Assembly: GCA_903881265.1 (NCBI GenBank)
Contig: CAIRSV010000285.1
Span: 1 to 19,627 of the forward strand
Length of the DNA: 19,627 nucleotides
Origin: an uncultured Bacteroidota bacterium
Lineage (GTDB): Bacteria; Bacteroidota; Bacteroidia; Chitinophagales; Chitinophagaceae
Direction: 5' to 3'
Part shown: positions 1 through 7,760 of the stretch, piece by piece
Layout of the letters: each line of letters opens with the position of its first letter
Position numbering within the stretch: the first letter of the stretch is position 1
Made by a program: the position numbers and the translations under genes
The notes under the pieces: generated by a model
Databases searched by the model: none
Seen by the model: the letters and a program-made list of their open reading frames with translations, nothing else
What the model was told of the DNA's origin: nothing

Positions 1-59
1 AACTGTCGGACGTTGCGGATGTATAGACCTACTTTCAAAGAGTAATGGAGTATTCTTAC
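1..59. repeat. 59-bp direct repeat, left copy
   Basis: Identical base for base to 4746-4804 and in the same orientation. It runs from AACTGTCGGACG to GTATTCTTAC, after which the copies diverge. Because it starts at base 1, the match may continue to the left. In the minus direction the right copy lies inside an open frame, whereas here an in-frame TGA (60-62) directly precedes the shared part. The two copies flank the 388-4305 gene. Confidence 0.9.
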
Positions 60-75
60 TCAATACTGATGATAT

Positions 76-172
76 GATATTTACACAATAAGCGTTCGTC
101 AAATCATACCTTATTCTAGTGGGGCACAGGTTACAAACCTGCGCCAGCCGTTGTGCTTAGAATACACTAGCG
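76..172. repeat. Structured ~97-bp repeat, unit 1
   Basis: Begins GATATTTACACAATAAGCG and ends CACTAGCG. The next unit starts at 174, giving a 98-nt period. It contains a hairpin, CAGGTT (127-132), loop ACA, AACCTG (136-141). A weaker outer stem, TATTCTA (112-118) with TAGAATA (158-164), encloses it. The layout resembles REP/BIME-type intergenic repeats, which in other bacteria are spread by RAYT transposases. That link is inference, as no such gene is in the window. Confidence 0.85.
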
Positions 173-173
173 C

Positions 174-270
174 GATATTTACACAATAAGCGTTCGTCAA
201 ATCATACCTTATTTTAGCGGAGCACAGGTTACAAACCTGCGCCAGCCGTTGTGCTTAGAATGCACTAGCG
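174..270. repeat. Structured ~97-bp repeat, unit 2
   Basis: Tandem copy of 76-172 with only a few substitutions. The inner hairpin CAGGTT/AACCTG at 225-239 is unchanged. In the outer stem both arms differ from unit 1 (TATTTTA and TAGAATG), but each change still allows a G-U pair, so the fold survives. Confidence 0.85.
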
Positions 271-285
271 GGGTAATTCCATGTC

Positions 286-314
286 AAAAAAGCGAGCCAA
301 GATGACTCGCTTTT
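286..314 (-). terminator. Rho-independent terminator of the choice-of-anchor I gene
   Basis: Stem 289-299 pairs with 303-313 (one A-C mismatch, loop AGA). Read on the minus strand, the stem is followed by a run of six T. It lies about 75 nt beyond the stop codon at 388, the expected place for the terminator of the large minus-strand gene. A decayed relative of the hairpin is at 4630-4654. Confidence 0.8.
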
Positions 315-387
315 CAATAGTTACAAAGGATGAAGGCAATAGATGCGGCAAGAAGATTTGACCTCTCCTTTGCCTGTGCTTTATCCC

Positions 388-3300
388 TTACGGATGCACC
401 GAGAATATAAACTGATTGATATTTTCTTCAATAATCGGATTGTCCAATAAATCCACATTGCTATCACCATTGATATCTGTGGAAACGTAACCAAAATCGA
501 AATTTGAAATACTGCTGTCAAGTATAGATAGATCAAGCAAGTCGACATTTTCATCTTGATTGATATCGCCCGAAAACGAAGCCCATACGCCAGCACTGAC
601 TTCCTTCATATTAGACCCATAAGCTTTGTTAGACGCGTTGCTGAAATCATACGTTGTATATTCTTGTATGGTAACCGGGTTTGCACTCCATGTGCTGATA
701 TGATTGCGGTGTTCAAGTGAAATCCAATATGAAGTACCTTCCAATGAAGCTGGAAATTGAGCGATGCTGATTCCCTTAGTGGTGGCAATCGCATTGAATG
801 TATAATCCGGTGTATAAGGTCCAGGTGTATTGGTTGCTATGTTGGATGGACTATAAAGAGCCACTGTAACGCTGTCGCATAGCGTGGTATCAAGTGTAAC
901 TCCCTGATTATATTGAAGAACAGGTTGCATCGTTTCCGAACCGCTGTAGTATCCTTCTAGGAAGGCTTTTACATTCAGTGTGGTATAAGGTATATTGGTC
1001 ACATCAACTTCATAAACCGATATCGTAGAAGAAATTTCATTGGCCAGCAATACATATGATTTGCCATTACTTGTTTCTTCATTTTTAATATAGATGATAC
1101 CTTCAGGGCCGTTATCGCCACCATATGTAGTAAGGTTCCTGCTATTCTTATAATCTACGTAGATAGGATTGCTAGGGTCGGTGACATCGTACACCATGCA
1201 TCCGCCAATTCGCTCTAAAGTGATAAAGGCATATACCTTATTATAAATAGTTGCGATCGTAATGCCCTCAGGCTCCGGGCCTTTATCATCGCTTCTGTTT
1301 TTAAACGTATTATTCGCATTACTCGCATTGAATAAGGCTGCCAATTGTGGATGCTGACTTGTAATCATTTCAAAATCATCGCCGCTATCCCAAACTTTCA
1401 TACCGGTGGTGGTATTCCAGATTGTAATTGAACGGGCGCCATAGGTGTAGATTTCATCAAAGTCACCATCGTTGTCGGAATCACCATTGGCCATCGTAAT
1501 ATTTAATCGCCCAATATTCGCTTTAATGACATCGCCATTCGGAAAGGCTGTTGGATCTAAGGGATAAGTCGAAGAACTCATTCTGCCAATTTCAGAATAA
1601 CCGGTATATTCTCTTGCATCACCTTCGTTTGCTGTAATCACATAGGTCGTTCCACCGACTGAATAAGAGGCAATCGCATCCGGCATATAAAATGATTTAA
1701 CAGGCCAAGTAGCCATTTGTATGAGACCACCTTGGTCGTTGGCATCTATTGCATTTCCGGTTAATGATAAATCTTTAGTACCTAAAGGCAAAATAGAAGT
1801 AATGGAATTTGTGAGCAAATTGATTTCCACCAACGCATTATTTTCTTGGCAACTTACCCATGCTTTGCTATCATCATTCGATACAGTGACATATTCAGGT
1901 TCCATATCTTGGGCGACTGTGGCTCCAGGTCCGAAAATACGGATGCCGGCTGCTTTCAAGCTACTGATTTGACTATTATAGACAGTGAAATCTAACGTTG
2001 TAACATTGGCTGCACTCAATGAAGCAATGCCTCCTGAGATATCAATAATTGAAATCGTACCTAACGGATCGCTGGTATAAGCCGTATTTGGTTCACCTTC
2101 ATTGGCTGTGATCACTTTTGTTCCACTCGTGTTGAATGTAATCATATCAGGCATCGCGCCAACACCAACCTCATTGAGATAGGTTCCGTTTGAATTGAAG
2201 AAAACAACCTTGCCATTTAGTTGTGGGCTGATGTTTTCAATAGCAGTCGCAACGATACCATTTTTTACAGAGATCGAGTTGATATTTCCGTAAGGAGCCA
2301 TACTGATTGAACTAAGTAGTGTTGGGACGGAAGGATTTGAAAAATCGACAATGTCTAGTTTGCCACCGATCGAGTTGGCAATAAACAATTTTTTGGATAA
2401 GGCATCATAAGCTACAATTTCAGCCGAGTTGCTACCTGCTGTGCCATTGCTAAAGGAGCTTACATAATTTAGTTTGATTGATTCACTTGCGATGTCCGCT
2501 ACTTTATCATTGTCATTAATCATAATGGTGAAGTAGTTTGCTGATGGCAGTGACACATTCGTTGGATTTGTAAACCTAAGAATAATGTATTCTGCATCTT
2601 CGGGTAGCAGGTCATTATTGATGGTAAAGTTGATTGTTTGTGCTACACCATTTGAAAGGGCAGGCCATGAAAGACTCAACGAGTTTGCAACCGTGTAATC
2701 GTTAGCTTGTGAGGCAGTGCTCATGGAAAGGATTGACACATTCACTGAACTGCTGAAAAAATTACCGTTGTTCAAGGTAGCGGTAATTGAAACAGTGCCT
2801 GCGTTTTCATTAGTATTTAATTTAGTACCGCTAAAAACGACTGTTGGATTTAGATTCGATACAATCGGTGCAGGATATACACCTGGTGTACCTAAGACGA
2901 TACCTGCAACAGGTTGAGGTGTGACCTGATTCGCGGGTACTACCCAATTGATGCCTGCGGAATTATCTGATGCGGCGTTTGTCAATTCGATTGAATATCC
3001 ATACACACCACTTGGTGCAATAGGCCATCCATTGATTCCTACAAAATATTGGACACTGTCCACTGTTTGGTTTAGCGAATTCTTAATCACCAGATTGTCG
3101 TTTGAAGAACCTAACCCGGCTAAGATGGTATATACAGTGGCTACATTTAAAGTGGCAGATGCTGTAACCGGACTGGTTGCGAAAACAGCCTTGGCGCCGG
3201 CGGGCAAGTTAATGATAGGGAACGCTCCTGTTGTTCCTATTGCCCAGCTTAATCCTCCTAATGGAACAGATTGCAAACCTGCATTATACACTTCGATCAT

Positions 3301-4305
3301 TTCAATATCATTCGGCGAGTGGATAATCTCAGTAATCACCAGATTCGGTATCAGTCCATTAAAAATGGTATTGAAGGTTGCAGCATTCATCGTGTTTCCT
3401 GCCAGATCCTGAATACTTGTCACAGTCAATGTATACGGAGTACCATCAACAAAGGCAGCGTGTTCGAGAAATATACTATCAGCACTGATAGATAAGTTGC
3501 TGTTGGTAACTGTCAACACCGGACTGAAACTATAATTTGACAGATTGGTGGCCGTACTGTTAGAAACAGCTTCACTCAGCACGATGACGGAATGTGTGGC
3601 ATCTTTAAAATAATACGATTGCGCTATGGGTGGCGTAATATCATTACCTGTAGTTTGCCCTTTTACTTCAACCATATCAAAACGCCATGTGCCAGAAGCT
3701 GCATAGGAACTGCTTATGTTTGTAGGTGCATACGCAGTGGTGGATGGTTCAAACGTACTCACAACCCTGAAGGCGGCATTTGGATTATTATTGAGTGCGG
3801 TGACCGATGACAGATCAATCGTTCTGTTTTTAAACCATGTATCACCCACATTGCCATCAAACATTGTGGCATCAACCCATACCGGCACAGGAGCGGTGAT
3901 ATCGGTGGTGTATTGAACCTGTTCAAATCGGCTGGATGTGTTACTGTGTCGTAAATCATAATTCAAAACGATTTGTTGATAACCAACAGTAGAAACCCGG
4001 AACTGTATACCACATGTCTTATTGTTTGTTCCCTGAGCGGCAAACGCGCTTGTTTGCAAACCTGTATTGTCTGTGAGAGCAGGGTCAGATGAGCCCCCAT
4101 TGGCAGATCCGGAAGAAAAAGCTTGTGTTAAGCCGCCTATTAGGGTAAACGTGCCAGTTCCAACAGATGGGAGTGTGGAGCCTGTGCTATTACTGACATC
4201 CGGTGGATTAGAATTGAAATTCCACTCTGTAAAGGTGGATTGTGCAGCCGCCTGCTGGCACAGCAGCATGAGAAGGAAGGAGAAGAGTCTGTTGATTTGT
4301 TTCAT
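388..4305 (-). CDS. Secreted choice-of-anchor I family protein with lamin-tail, Calx-beta and dockerin-like regions
   Basis: Large exported protein (1305 aa) of unknown substrate. Residues 1-22 form a signal peptide with a probable AxA-type cleavage near QQAAAQ. In order: an N-terminal beta-sandwich-like region (~24-216); an Ig-like region (~224-315) with the DLAGN motif of bacterial Ig-like domains; a lamin-tail-type domain (~320-475, beginning LVITEIIHS); a Calx-beta-like repeat (~485-600, ending INDND); and a choice-of-anchor I beta-propeller-like domain (~610-1135, with two TANEG motifs). The C-terminus carries two EF-hand/dockerin-like calcium loops: D1247-N1249-D1251-D1255-D1258 and D1277-N1279-D1281-D1285-D1288. 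It ends FSVHP, with no classical type IX secretion tail that I recognise. It is monocistronic, with its own promoter candidate and terminator. Extracellular or surface location is inferred from the domains; enzymatic activity cannot be read from the sequence. Confidence 0.85.
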   Translation of the reverse strand: MKQINRLFSFLLMLLCQQAAAQSTFTEWNFNSNPPDVSNSTGSTLPSVGTGTFTLIGGLTQAFSSGSANGGSSDPALTDNTGLQTSAFAAQGTNNKTCGIQFRVSTVGYQQIVLNYDLRHSNTSSRFEQVQYTTDITAPVPVWVDATMFDGNVGDTWFKNRTIDLSSVTALNNNPNAAFRVVSTFEPSTTAYAPTNISSSYAASGTWRFDMVEVKGQTTGNDITPPIAQSYYFKDATHSVIVLSEAVSNSTATNLSNYSFSPVLTVTNSNLSISADSIFLEHAAFVDGTPYTLTVTSIQDLAGNTMNAATFNTIFNGLIPNLVITEIIHSPNDIEMIEVYNAGLQSVPLGGLSWAIGTTGAFPIINLPAGAKAVFATSPVTASATLNVATVYTILAGLGSSNDNLVIKNSLNQTVDSVQYFVGINGWPIAPSGVYGYSIELTNAASDNSAGINWVVPANQVTPQPVAGIVLGTPGVYPAPIVSNLNPTVVFSGTKLNTNENAGTVSITATLNNGNFFSSSVNVSILSMSTASQANDYTVANSLSLSWPALSNGVAQTINFTINNDLLPEDAEYIILRFTNPTNVSLPSANYFTIMINDNDKVADIASESIKLNYVSSFSNGTAGSNSAEIVAYDALSKKLFIANSIGGKLDIVDFSNPSVPTLLSSISMAPYGNINSISVKNGIVATAIENISPQLNGKVVFFNSNGTYLNEVGVGAMPDMITFNTSGTKVITANEGEPNTAYTSDPLGTISIIDISGGIASLSAANVTTLDFTVYNSQISSLKAAGIRIFGPGATVAQDMEPEYVTVSNDDSKAWVSCQENNALVEINLLTNSITSILPLGTKDLSLTGNAIDANDQGGLIQMATWPVKSFYMPDAIASYSVGGTTYVITANEGDAREYTGYSEIGRMSSSTYPLDPTAFPNGDVIKANIGRLNITMANGDSDNDGDFDEIYTYGARSITIWNTTTGMKVWDSGDDFEMITSQHPQLAALFNASNANNTFKNRSDDKGPEPEGITIATIYNKVYAFITLERIGGCMVYDVTDPSNPIYVDYKNSRNLTTYGGDNGPEGIIYIKNEETSNGKSYVLLANEISSTISVYEVDVTNIPYTTLNVKAFLEGYYSGSETMQPVLQYNQGVTLDTTLCDSVTVALYSPSNIATNTPGPYTPDYTFNAIATTKGISIAQFPASLEGTSYWISLEHRNHISTWSANPVTIQEYTTYDFSNASNKAYGSNMKEVSAGVWASFSGDINQDENVDLLDLSILDSSISNFDFGYVSTDINGDSNVDLLDNPIIEENINQFIFSVHP

Positions 4306-4358
4306 AAACTACGTTTGTGTATTGAATGGGATTTGTTTCTTTTTTTGTAAAGGAAGTA

Positions 4359-4386
4359 CAAAGATTCAGTCCCTATGTTACCTCAA
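4359..4386 (-). promoter_or_regulatory. Possible Bacteroidota-type promoter for the choice-of-anchor I gene
   Basis: On the minus strand, TTG (4386-4384), a 17-nt spacer and AATCTTTG (4366-4359) approximate the Bacteroidota consensus TTTG-N19-TAnnTTTG, with one mismatch in the -7 box. Transcription would start near 4353, giving a ~48-nt leader before the ATG at 4305. Confidence 0.35.
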
Positions 4387-4629
4387 TCTTATGAGGTTGT
4401 TACGTTATTATGAATAGCTCTTTGATTTGCAGAACGCAATGATCAAATCATTATGTAATTATCTAAAACAGGCTCACTGTAGTTTGAGTAAGGGTTGTGA
4501 AATTAGTAATCTGAATTAATTTCGATATTCATCCGAACTCAATTCGTGTATTTTTTTCTATTCATAATTTAATGTGTAGAAATGTGCATTTAATTCAGCG
4601 ACATAATTTCCTATAAGATGTAATTGAAG

Positions 4630-4654
4630 AAAGTGAGCCATGATAGCCCGCTTT
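4630..4654. repeat. Decayed copy of the 286-314 terminator hairpin
   Basis: The sequence around AAAGTGAGCCATGATAGC resembles the terminator at 286-314 (AAAGCGAGCCAAGATGAC), with several changes that break pairs in the stem. It sits on the other side of the large gene, so terminator and repeats both recur on its two flanks, though in a different order. Confidence 0.45.
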
Positions 4655-4745
4655 ATATGATTTGATAGGGGTAAAAAAATAGGTACTTAGCTTCTTTCTT
4701 CCCTGCATCGTCTTGACAAACATATACATCGCTTTCCTCCAACCA

Positions 4746-4804
4746 AACTGTCGGACGTTGCGGATGTATAGACCTACTTTCAAAGAGTAATGGAGTATTC
4801 TTAC
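4746..4804. repeat. 59-bp direct repeat, right copy
   Basis: Exact match to 1-59 in the same orientation. Here it is followed by two REP-like hairpins and then a ~97-bp repeat unit, whereas on the left the ~97-bp units follow after only 16 nt. Confidence 0.9.
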
Positions 4805-4812
4805 ATCGCCAT

Positions 4813-4874
4813 GGTTCGTGTCCTCACGAAACATCCCTTCTATTCACAATTTCGGTTCGTGGGGACACGAACCG
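4813..4874. repeat. Pair of REP-like hairpins in inverted orientation
   Basis: Hairpin A pairs TTCGTG (4815-4820) with CACGAA (4825-4830) around loop TCCT. Hairpin B pairs CGGTTCGTG (4853-4861) with CACGAACCG (4866-4874) around loop GGGA. GGTTCGTGTCC (4813-4823) is also the exact reverse complement of GGACACGAACC (4863-4873), so the two elements can pair with each other as one long stem. This is the layout of a BIME-like double REP. Confidence 0.75.
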
Positions 4875-4885
4875 AGGCGTAGCGC

Positions 4886-4978
4886 GATATTTACACAATA
4901 AGCGTTCGCCAAATCATACCTTATTCTAGCGGGTCACAGGTTACAAACCTGTGCCAGCCGTTGTGCTTAGAATACACT
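4886..4978. repeat. Structured ~97-bp repeat, unit 3
   Basis: A third unit, same orientation as 76-172 and 174-270 and about 4.7 kb away. It ends at AATACACT, slightly shorter than the others. The inner hairpin is better paired here: CACAGGTT (4935-4942), loop ACA, AACCTGTG (4946-4953). The outer stem TATTCTA/TAGAATA is intact. Confidence 0.85.
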
Positions 4979-5074
4979 GCACCAGTGGGATTAAAAAAAT
5001 ACTGCTCGTCCTCAACATATTAATTCGTATCAAATCGAATATATTTCGGCAGGGCTGTGTAATTTCACCCGCAC

Positions 5075-6232
5075 ATGGCATTAAACATTCTTTGGTTATG
5101 CAGTTGGTATCCCAATGATACAAATCCGTATGATGGTGATTTTATTCAACGTCACGCTGAGGCTGTGTCACAAAATCATTCGATCGATGTCTTGTATGTT
5201 CATAAACATATCGGTCCTGAACCCACGCAGGCCTATACGAAAATGATTCGTAATGAAAAGTTGACTGAACATATCTATACGAATCATGTCAAACGAGATC
5301 ACTGGTTCTATCATCTGCTCGGGTTATTGAATTTCTTTTTGATTCATCTTCGCTTTATTCGTCTCCATGGTAGGCCTGCGCTTATTCACGTGCAAATACC
5401 CATCAAGGCTGGTATTGTAGCACTATTTTATAAATGGGTATACAAGGTGCCTTATCTCGTTACCGAACATTATGGTATTTACAATGCCTCTAGCGATGAT
5501 CATTTCAAAAGCAGACATTTCTTTTTCCGTTATGCCACACGCCTTGTATTTAAATACGCCAATGTATTGACAACCGTCAGTGATAGTCTGGGTAAAGACA
5601 TCAATCACTGGGTAGTACAAAAACCCTATACTGTGATACCCAATGTGGTGGATACACATCTCTTTACGTTTGCTGAGCCATTACCCAAAAAAAGTTTCCG
5701 CTTCATTCATATTTCAAATATGATTCCATTGAAGAATGTGGGCGGTATCATTGAGGCGACAGAACGGTTATGGCAAGAGCGTCAGGATTTCAGTATGAAG
5801 TTTGTCGGTCGTATTGAAGAGGAATTTTATCAATTGGCTCAATCAAAGCAGCTGCTCAACAAGGTCGTTTTTTTTGACGGTGAAATTCCATACAAGCAAG
5901 TAGCATCCGCGATGAAAGAAAGTGATGCGCTCATCATCTTCAGTGATACAGAAAGTCAATCCTGTGTGGTATTGGAATCCTTATGTTGCGGACGGCCTGC
6001 TATCGTTACGAATGTCGGCGGTGTAAAGGAACTCATACATGCTGCCAACGGATATAAAGTGAATGTGCGTGATACAGATGATCTCGTGTGCAAGATGCGT
6101 GATCTGATAAATAACTACCCAACCTTTGATTTGTCAGCTATTTCTCAACAAGCCACGGCTCTTTATTCGTACGATAGTGTAGCGCAGCAGTTTGATGCAG
6201 TGTACAATCAACATATCCCTTCACGCCGATAA
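5075..6232 (+). CDS. Glycosyltransferase, GT-B fold, family 4 type
   Basis: A 385-aa cytoplasmic or membrane-associated glycosyltransferase that would move a sugar from a nucleotide-sugar donor to a glycan or lipid acceptor; neither can be named from the sequence. The N-terminal half (~1-190) has the acceptor-side start ILWLCSWYPNDTNPYDGDF and the linker VIPNVVDTHLF (187-197). The C-terminal donor half (~205-375) has the family E-x7-E motif, E293 to E301 in ESQSCVVLE, followed by GRPAIVTNVGG (306-316). Length is normal for the family. The ATG at 5075 puts the first beta strand at residues 3-9. No other polysaccharide genes are beside it; the nearest neighbours face the other way. The leader contains no convincing promoter. 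Confidence 0.9.
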   Translation: MALNILWLCSWYPNDTNPYDGDFIQRHAEAVSQNHSIDVLYVHKHIGPEPTQAYTKMIRNEKLTEHIYTNHVKRDHWFYHLLGLLNFFLIHLRFIRLHGRPALIHVQIPIKAGIVALFYKWVYKVPYLVTEHYGIYNASSDDHFKSRHFFFRYATRLVFKYANVLTTVSDSLGKDINHWVVQKPYTVIPNVVDTHLFTFAEPLPKKSFRFIHISNMIPLKNVGGIIEATERLWQERQDFSMKFVGRIEEEFYQLAQSKQLLNKVVFFDGEIPYKQVASAMKESDALIIFSDTESQSCVVLESLCCGRPAIVTNVGGVKELIHAANGYKVNVRDTDDLVCKMRDLINNYPTFDLSAISQQATALYSYDSVAQQFDAVYNQHIPSRR

Positions 6233-6315
6233 GTACACATCACCTTGTATAAACGAGGCCTTGCTGTTTGTTTGAATGCACGTTCTGCACTCAGACTGAA
6301 ATCCATCCGCACTAG

Positions 6316-6606
6316 CTAAGCGCCATACCCAGCAAATGATTGCTTGTTTAGACCGCTGTACTTCGTTTTAAATGTATTATTCGCCTCAGCGAAATGTATA
6401 ATGTGGTACCCTAAAAATTCTAGATCATCGATACAGGCTTCTACCAACAAACACGGTACGCCATTCATGACAAGATGCACGCAATCACTGCTTCGTAAGA
6501 TGCCGCTTAGAATGATTTTTTTCCTGACCATCATCAATTTTATACCTTTGGTAACGATCGTACATTGAAGAGCTTGCCGTGTCACCGGACATCGCAGTAG
6601 GTTCAA
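6316..6606 (-). CDS. Small Trm112-like protein
   Basis: Up to 96 aa, resembling the Trm112/YcaR group of small proteins that accompany or regulate methyltransferases. The pattern LLRCPVTRQALQ at the N-terminus, SGILRSSDCVHLV in the middle and NGVPCLLVEA (49-58) follows the family layout LxCPxxxxxL...GIPxLL. The zinc-binding cysteine pairs of classical members are not complete: only one cysteine stands in the first motif. No ATG is available near the conserved start, so translation probably begins at TTG 6606, or another non-ATG codon up to about 6630. It lies 23 nt after the EEP gene and is probably the last gene of the rhomboid operon. The function is inferred from the fold resemblance alone. 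Confidence 0.6.
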   Translation of the reverse strand: MNLLRCPVTRQALQCTIVTKGIKLMMVRKKIILSGILRSSDCVHLVMNGVPCLLVEACIDDLEFLGYHIIHFAEANNTFKTKYSGLNKQSFAGYGA

Positions 6607-6629
6607 TAAATTAGTGGTTATTGACGTAA

Positions 6630-7757
6630 TTAATGATTGATGGAATTCCTATCGCGAAAGATAGTAAAATTTGCCATCAACGGTTCGTGGTCTGAATAGG
6701 GGACATCAAATTTTTCAAATCCCTGCAAGCCAAATTGTTTGTCGTGAAAGATATAATCGATACGAAGTATGGGTATGGTGTTGCGGTATGTTTTTCCCAA
6801 ACCGAAACCTTTTTCAAGAAAGGCATCACTGAGGGTGTCTTTAATTTTAAAATAAACATAGGAGCTCGGGATATCATTTAAATCGCCGCAAAGTATCAAG
6901 GGCTTATTGTTTTGCGAAAGAATAGAAGCCACCAAATCGGCTTCAAGTCCTCGGTTCACCGCATTATCCTGCAACTTCATAAAGATCGATTTTGATTGCT
7001 CAATCATACTGTCTGTTAAGTCGGGGAGGTCTTCCTTATTCACCAACGCGGCTTCTTTGATACTGAAACGATTCGATTTTAGATGAAGGTTGAAAATTGA
7101 AAATGTATCTTTATTAAACACGATGTCAGCTTTTTGCAACAGGTTATTTCCTTGCACATCTACCTGATAGTTTTTTGTATTGACAATAGGCAGATGCGAA
7201 AAAATGATGCTGCCCCATTTACCACGTTTTGATACATGCATATTACATTCAGCCACATATTCGTAATGACAAGAATATTGAATAGCACGAATATTATTGA
7301 CACCGACAGAATCGTTATTGGAATAGAACTCCTGTAGGCAAAGAATACTCGGATTTTTTTTCTTGAAAAAACTGATGATTTTTTTACGGGTACTCTTGTC
7401 TTTATTCCAATGATACAAATCTAATAAGCGTACATTGTAGCTCATTACGGTAAACTTGTCCTTTGCATTGCTAAAGTCTTGAACAGCCTCATAATTGGTG
7501 GCAAAAATAACACTGAACACATTCCACGAAAACCAAATCACAGCTACGGGCAAGAGAATATACAGGAACTTTCGGCTGAATAGCCAAATGAAAATAAAGA
7601 GCACATTAATAAATACTAATACCGGCACGAAGAGTCCTAGTAAGCCCAAAAACGTATATTCATACGGATTAGAAAATGGAATGAGTTTGGTGGATGCTAG
7701 TAAAAGAGCAAAGAATATATTGACAAGCAGGAGACTATATTTCAAAAATTTTCTCAA
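6630..7757 (-). CDS. Membrane-anchored endonuclease/exonuclease/phosphatase family protein
   Basis: A 375-aa protein: three hydrophobic segments (~7-25, 34-58, 62-88), then an endonuclease/exonuclease/phosphatase domain (~100-370). Catalytic motifs are all present: N108 in MSYNVR, E143 in LQEF, D292 and N294 in GDLND, D334 in RIDYIF, D356-H357 in SDHEPL. Such enzymes hydrolyse phosphodiester or phosphomonoester bonds with a metal ion; the substrate here (nucleic acid, lipid or small molecule) is unknown. The start is TTG at 7757: the upstream rhomboid gene's TAA is two codons back in the same frame, and no in-frame ATG occurs before residue 105. It is transcribed with the two rhomboid genes. 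Confidence 0.88.
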   Translation of the reverse strand: MRKFLKYSLLLVNIFFALLLASTKLIPFSNPYEYTFLGLLGLFVPVLVFINVLFIFIWLFSRKFLYILLPVAVIWFSWNVFSVIFATNYEAVQDFSNAKDKFTVMSYNVRLLDLYHWNKDKSTRKKIISFFKKKNPSILCLQEFYSNNDSVGVNNIRAIQYSCHYEYVAECNMHVSKRGKWGSIIFSHLPIVNTKNYQVDVQGNNLLQKADIVFNKDTFSIFNLHLKSNRFSIKEAALVNKEDLPDLTDSMIEQSKSIFMKLQDNAVNRGLEADLVASILSQNNKPLILCGDLNDIPSSYVYFKIKDTLSDAFLEKGFGLGKTYRNTIPILRIDYIFHDKQFGLQGFEKFDVPYSDHEPLMANFTIFRDRNSINH

Positions 7758-7760
7758 TGC

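Larger units (their letters stand above)
1..387. other. Gene-free left edge made of repeats and a terminator
   Basis: This 387-nt stretch lies downstream of the large minus-strand gene and has no credible coding sequence. It holds one copy of a 59-bp direct repeat at the window edge, two tandem units of a structured ~97-bp repeat, a rho-independent terminator for the minus-strand gene, and about 73 nt of 3' untranslated sequence. The 59-bp repeat begins at base 1, so it may extend beyond the window. Confidence 0.8.
4595..4834 (-). pseudogene. Open frame, possibly a gene relic carrying the 59-bp repeat
   Basis: A 79-codon open frame I do not recognise. Its ATG lies inside a REP-like hairpin and its first codons are hairpin sequence. 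The next part (VRILHYSLKVGLYIRNVR) is the translated 59-bp repeat, and the tail runs through a decayed terminator-like hairpin. The middle stretch, basic and aromatic, looks somewhat protein-like. It may be the 3' end of an ancestral gene cut by repeat insertion, or an open frame by chance. No start signal is visible. Confidence 0.2.
4306..5074. other. 769-nt gene-free region with promoter, repeats and decayed hairpins
   Basis: Lies between the divergent large secreted-protein gene and the glycosyltransferase gene. It holds a probable promoter for the minus-strand gene (4359-4386), a decayed terminator-like hairpin (4630-4654), the right copy of the 59-bp repeat (4746-4804), two REP-like hairpins (4815-4874) and a third ~97-bp repeat unit (4886-4978). 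I see nothing specific in 4387-4594. The 4979-5074 leader of the glycosyltransferase gene has no convincing promoter box. The open frame at 4595-4834 is treated separately. Confidence 0.7.

Noticed and set aside
76..270. Tandem repeat units as a small CRISPR array
   Set aside because: The units are ~97 nt with almost no unique spacer between them, there are only two in tandem, and no cas gene is present.
2948..3412. Plus-strand open frame of 154 codons inside the choice-of-anchor I gene
   Set aside because: It is antisense to a clearly coding region, has no family resemblance and no start signal.
1..4978. Composite transposon around the large gene
   Set aside because: No transposase, terminal inverted repeats or target-site duplication can be seen; only short non-coding repeats flank the gene.
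4941..5123. Minus-strand open frame overlapping the glycosyltransferase start
   Set aside because: It runs through the ~97-bp repeat and the 5' end of a real gene, and has no recognisable domain.
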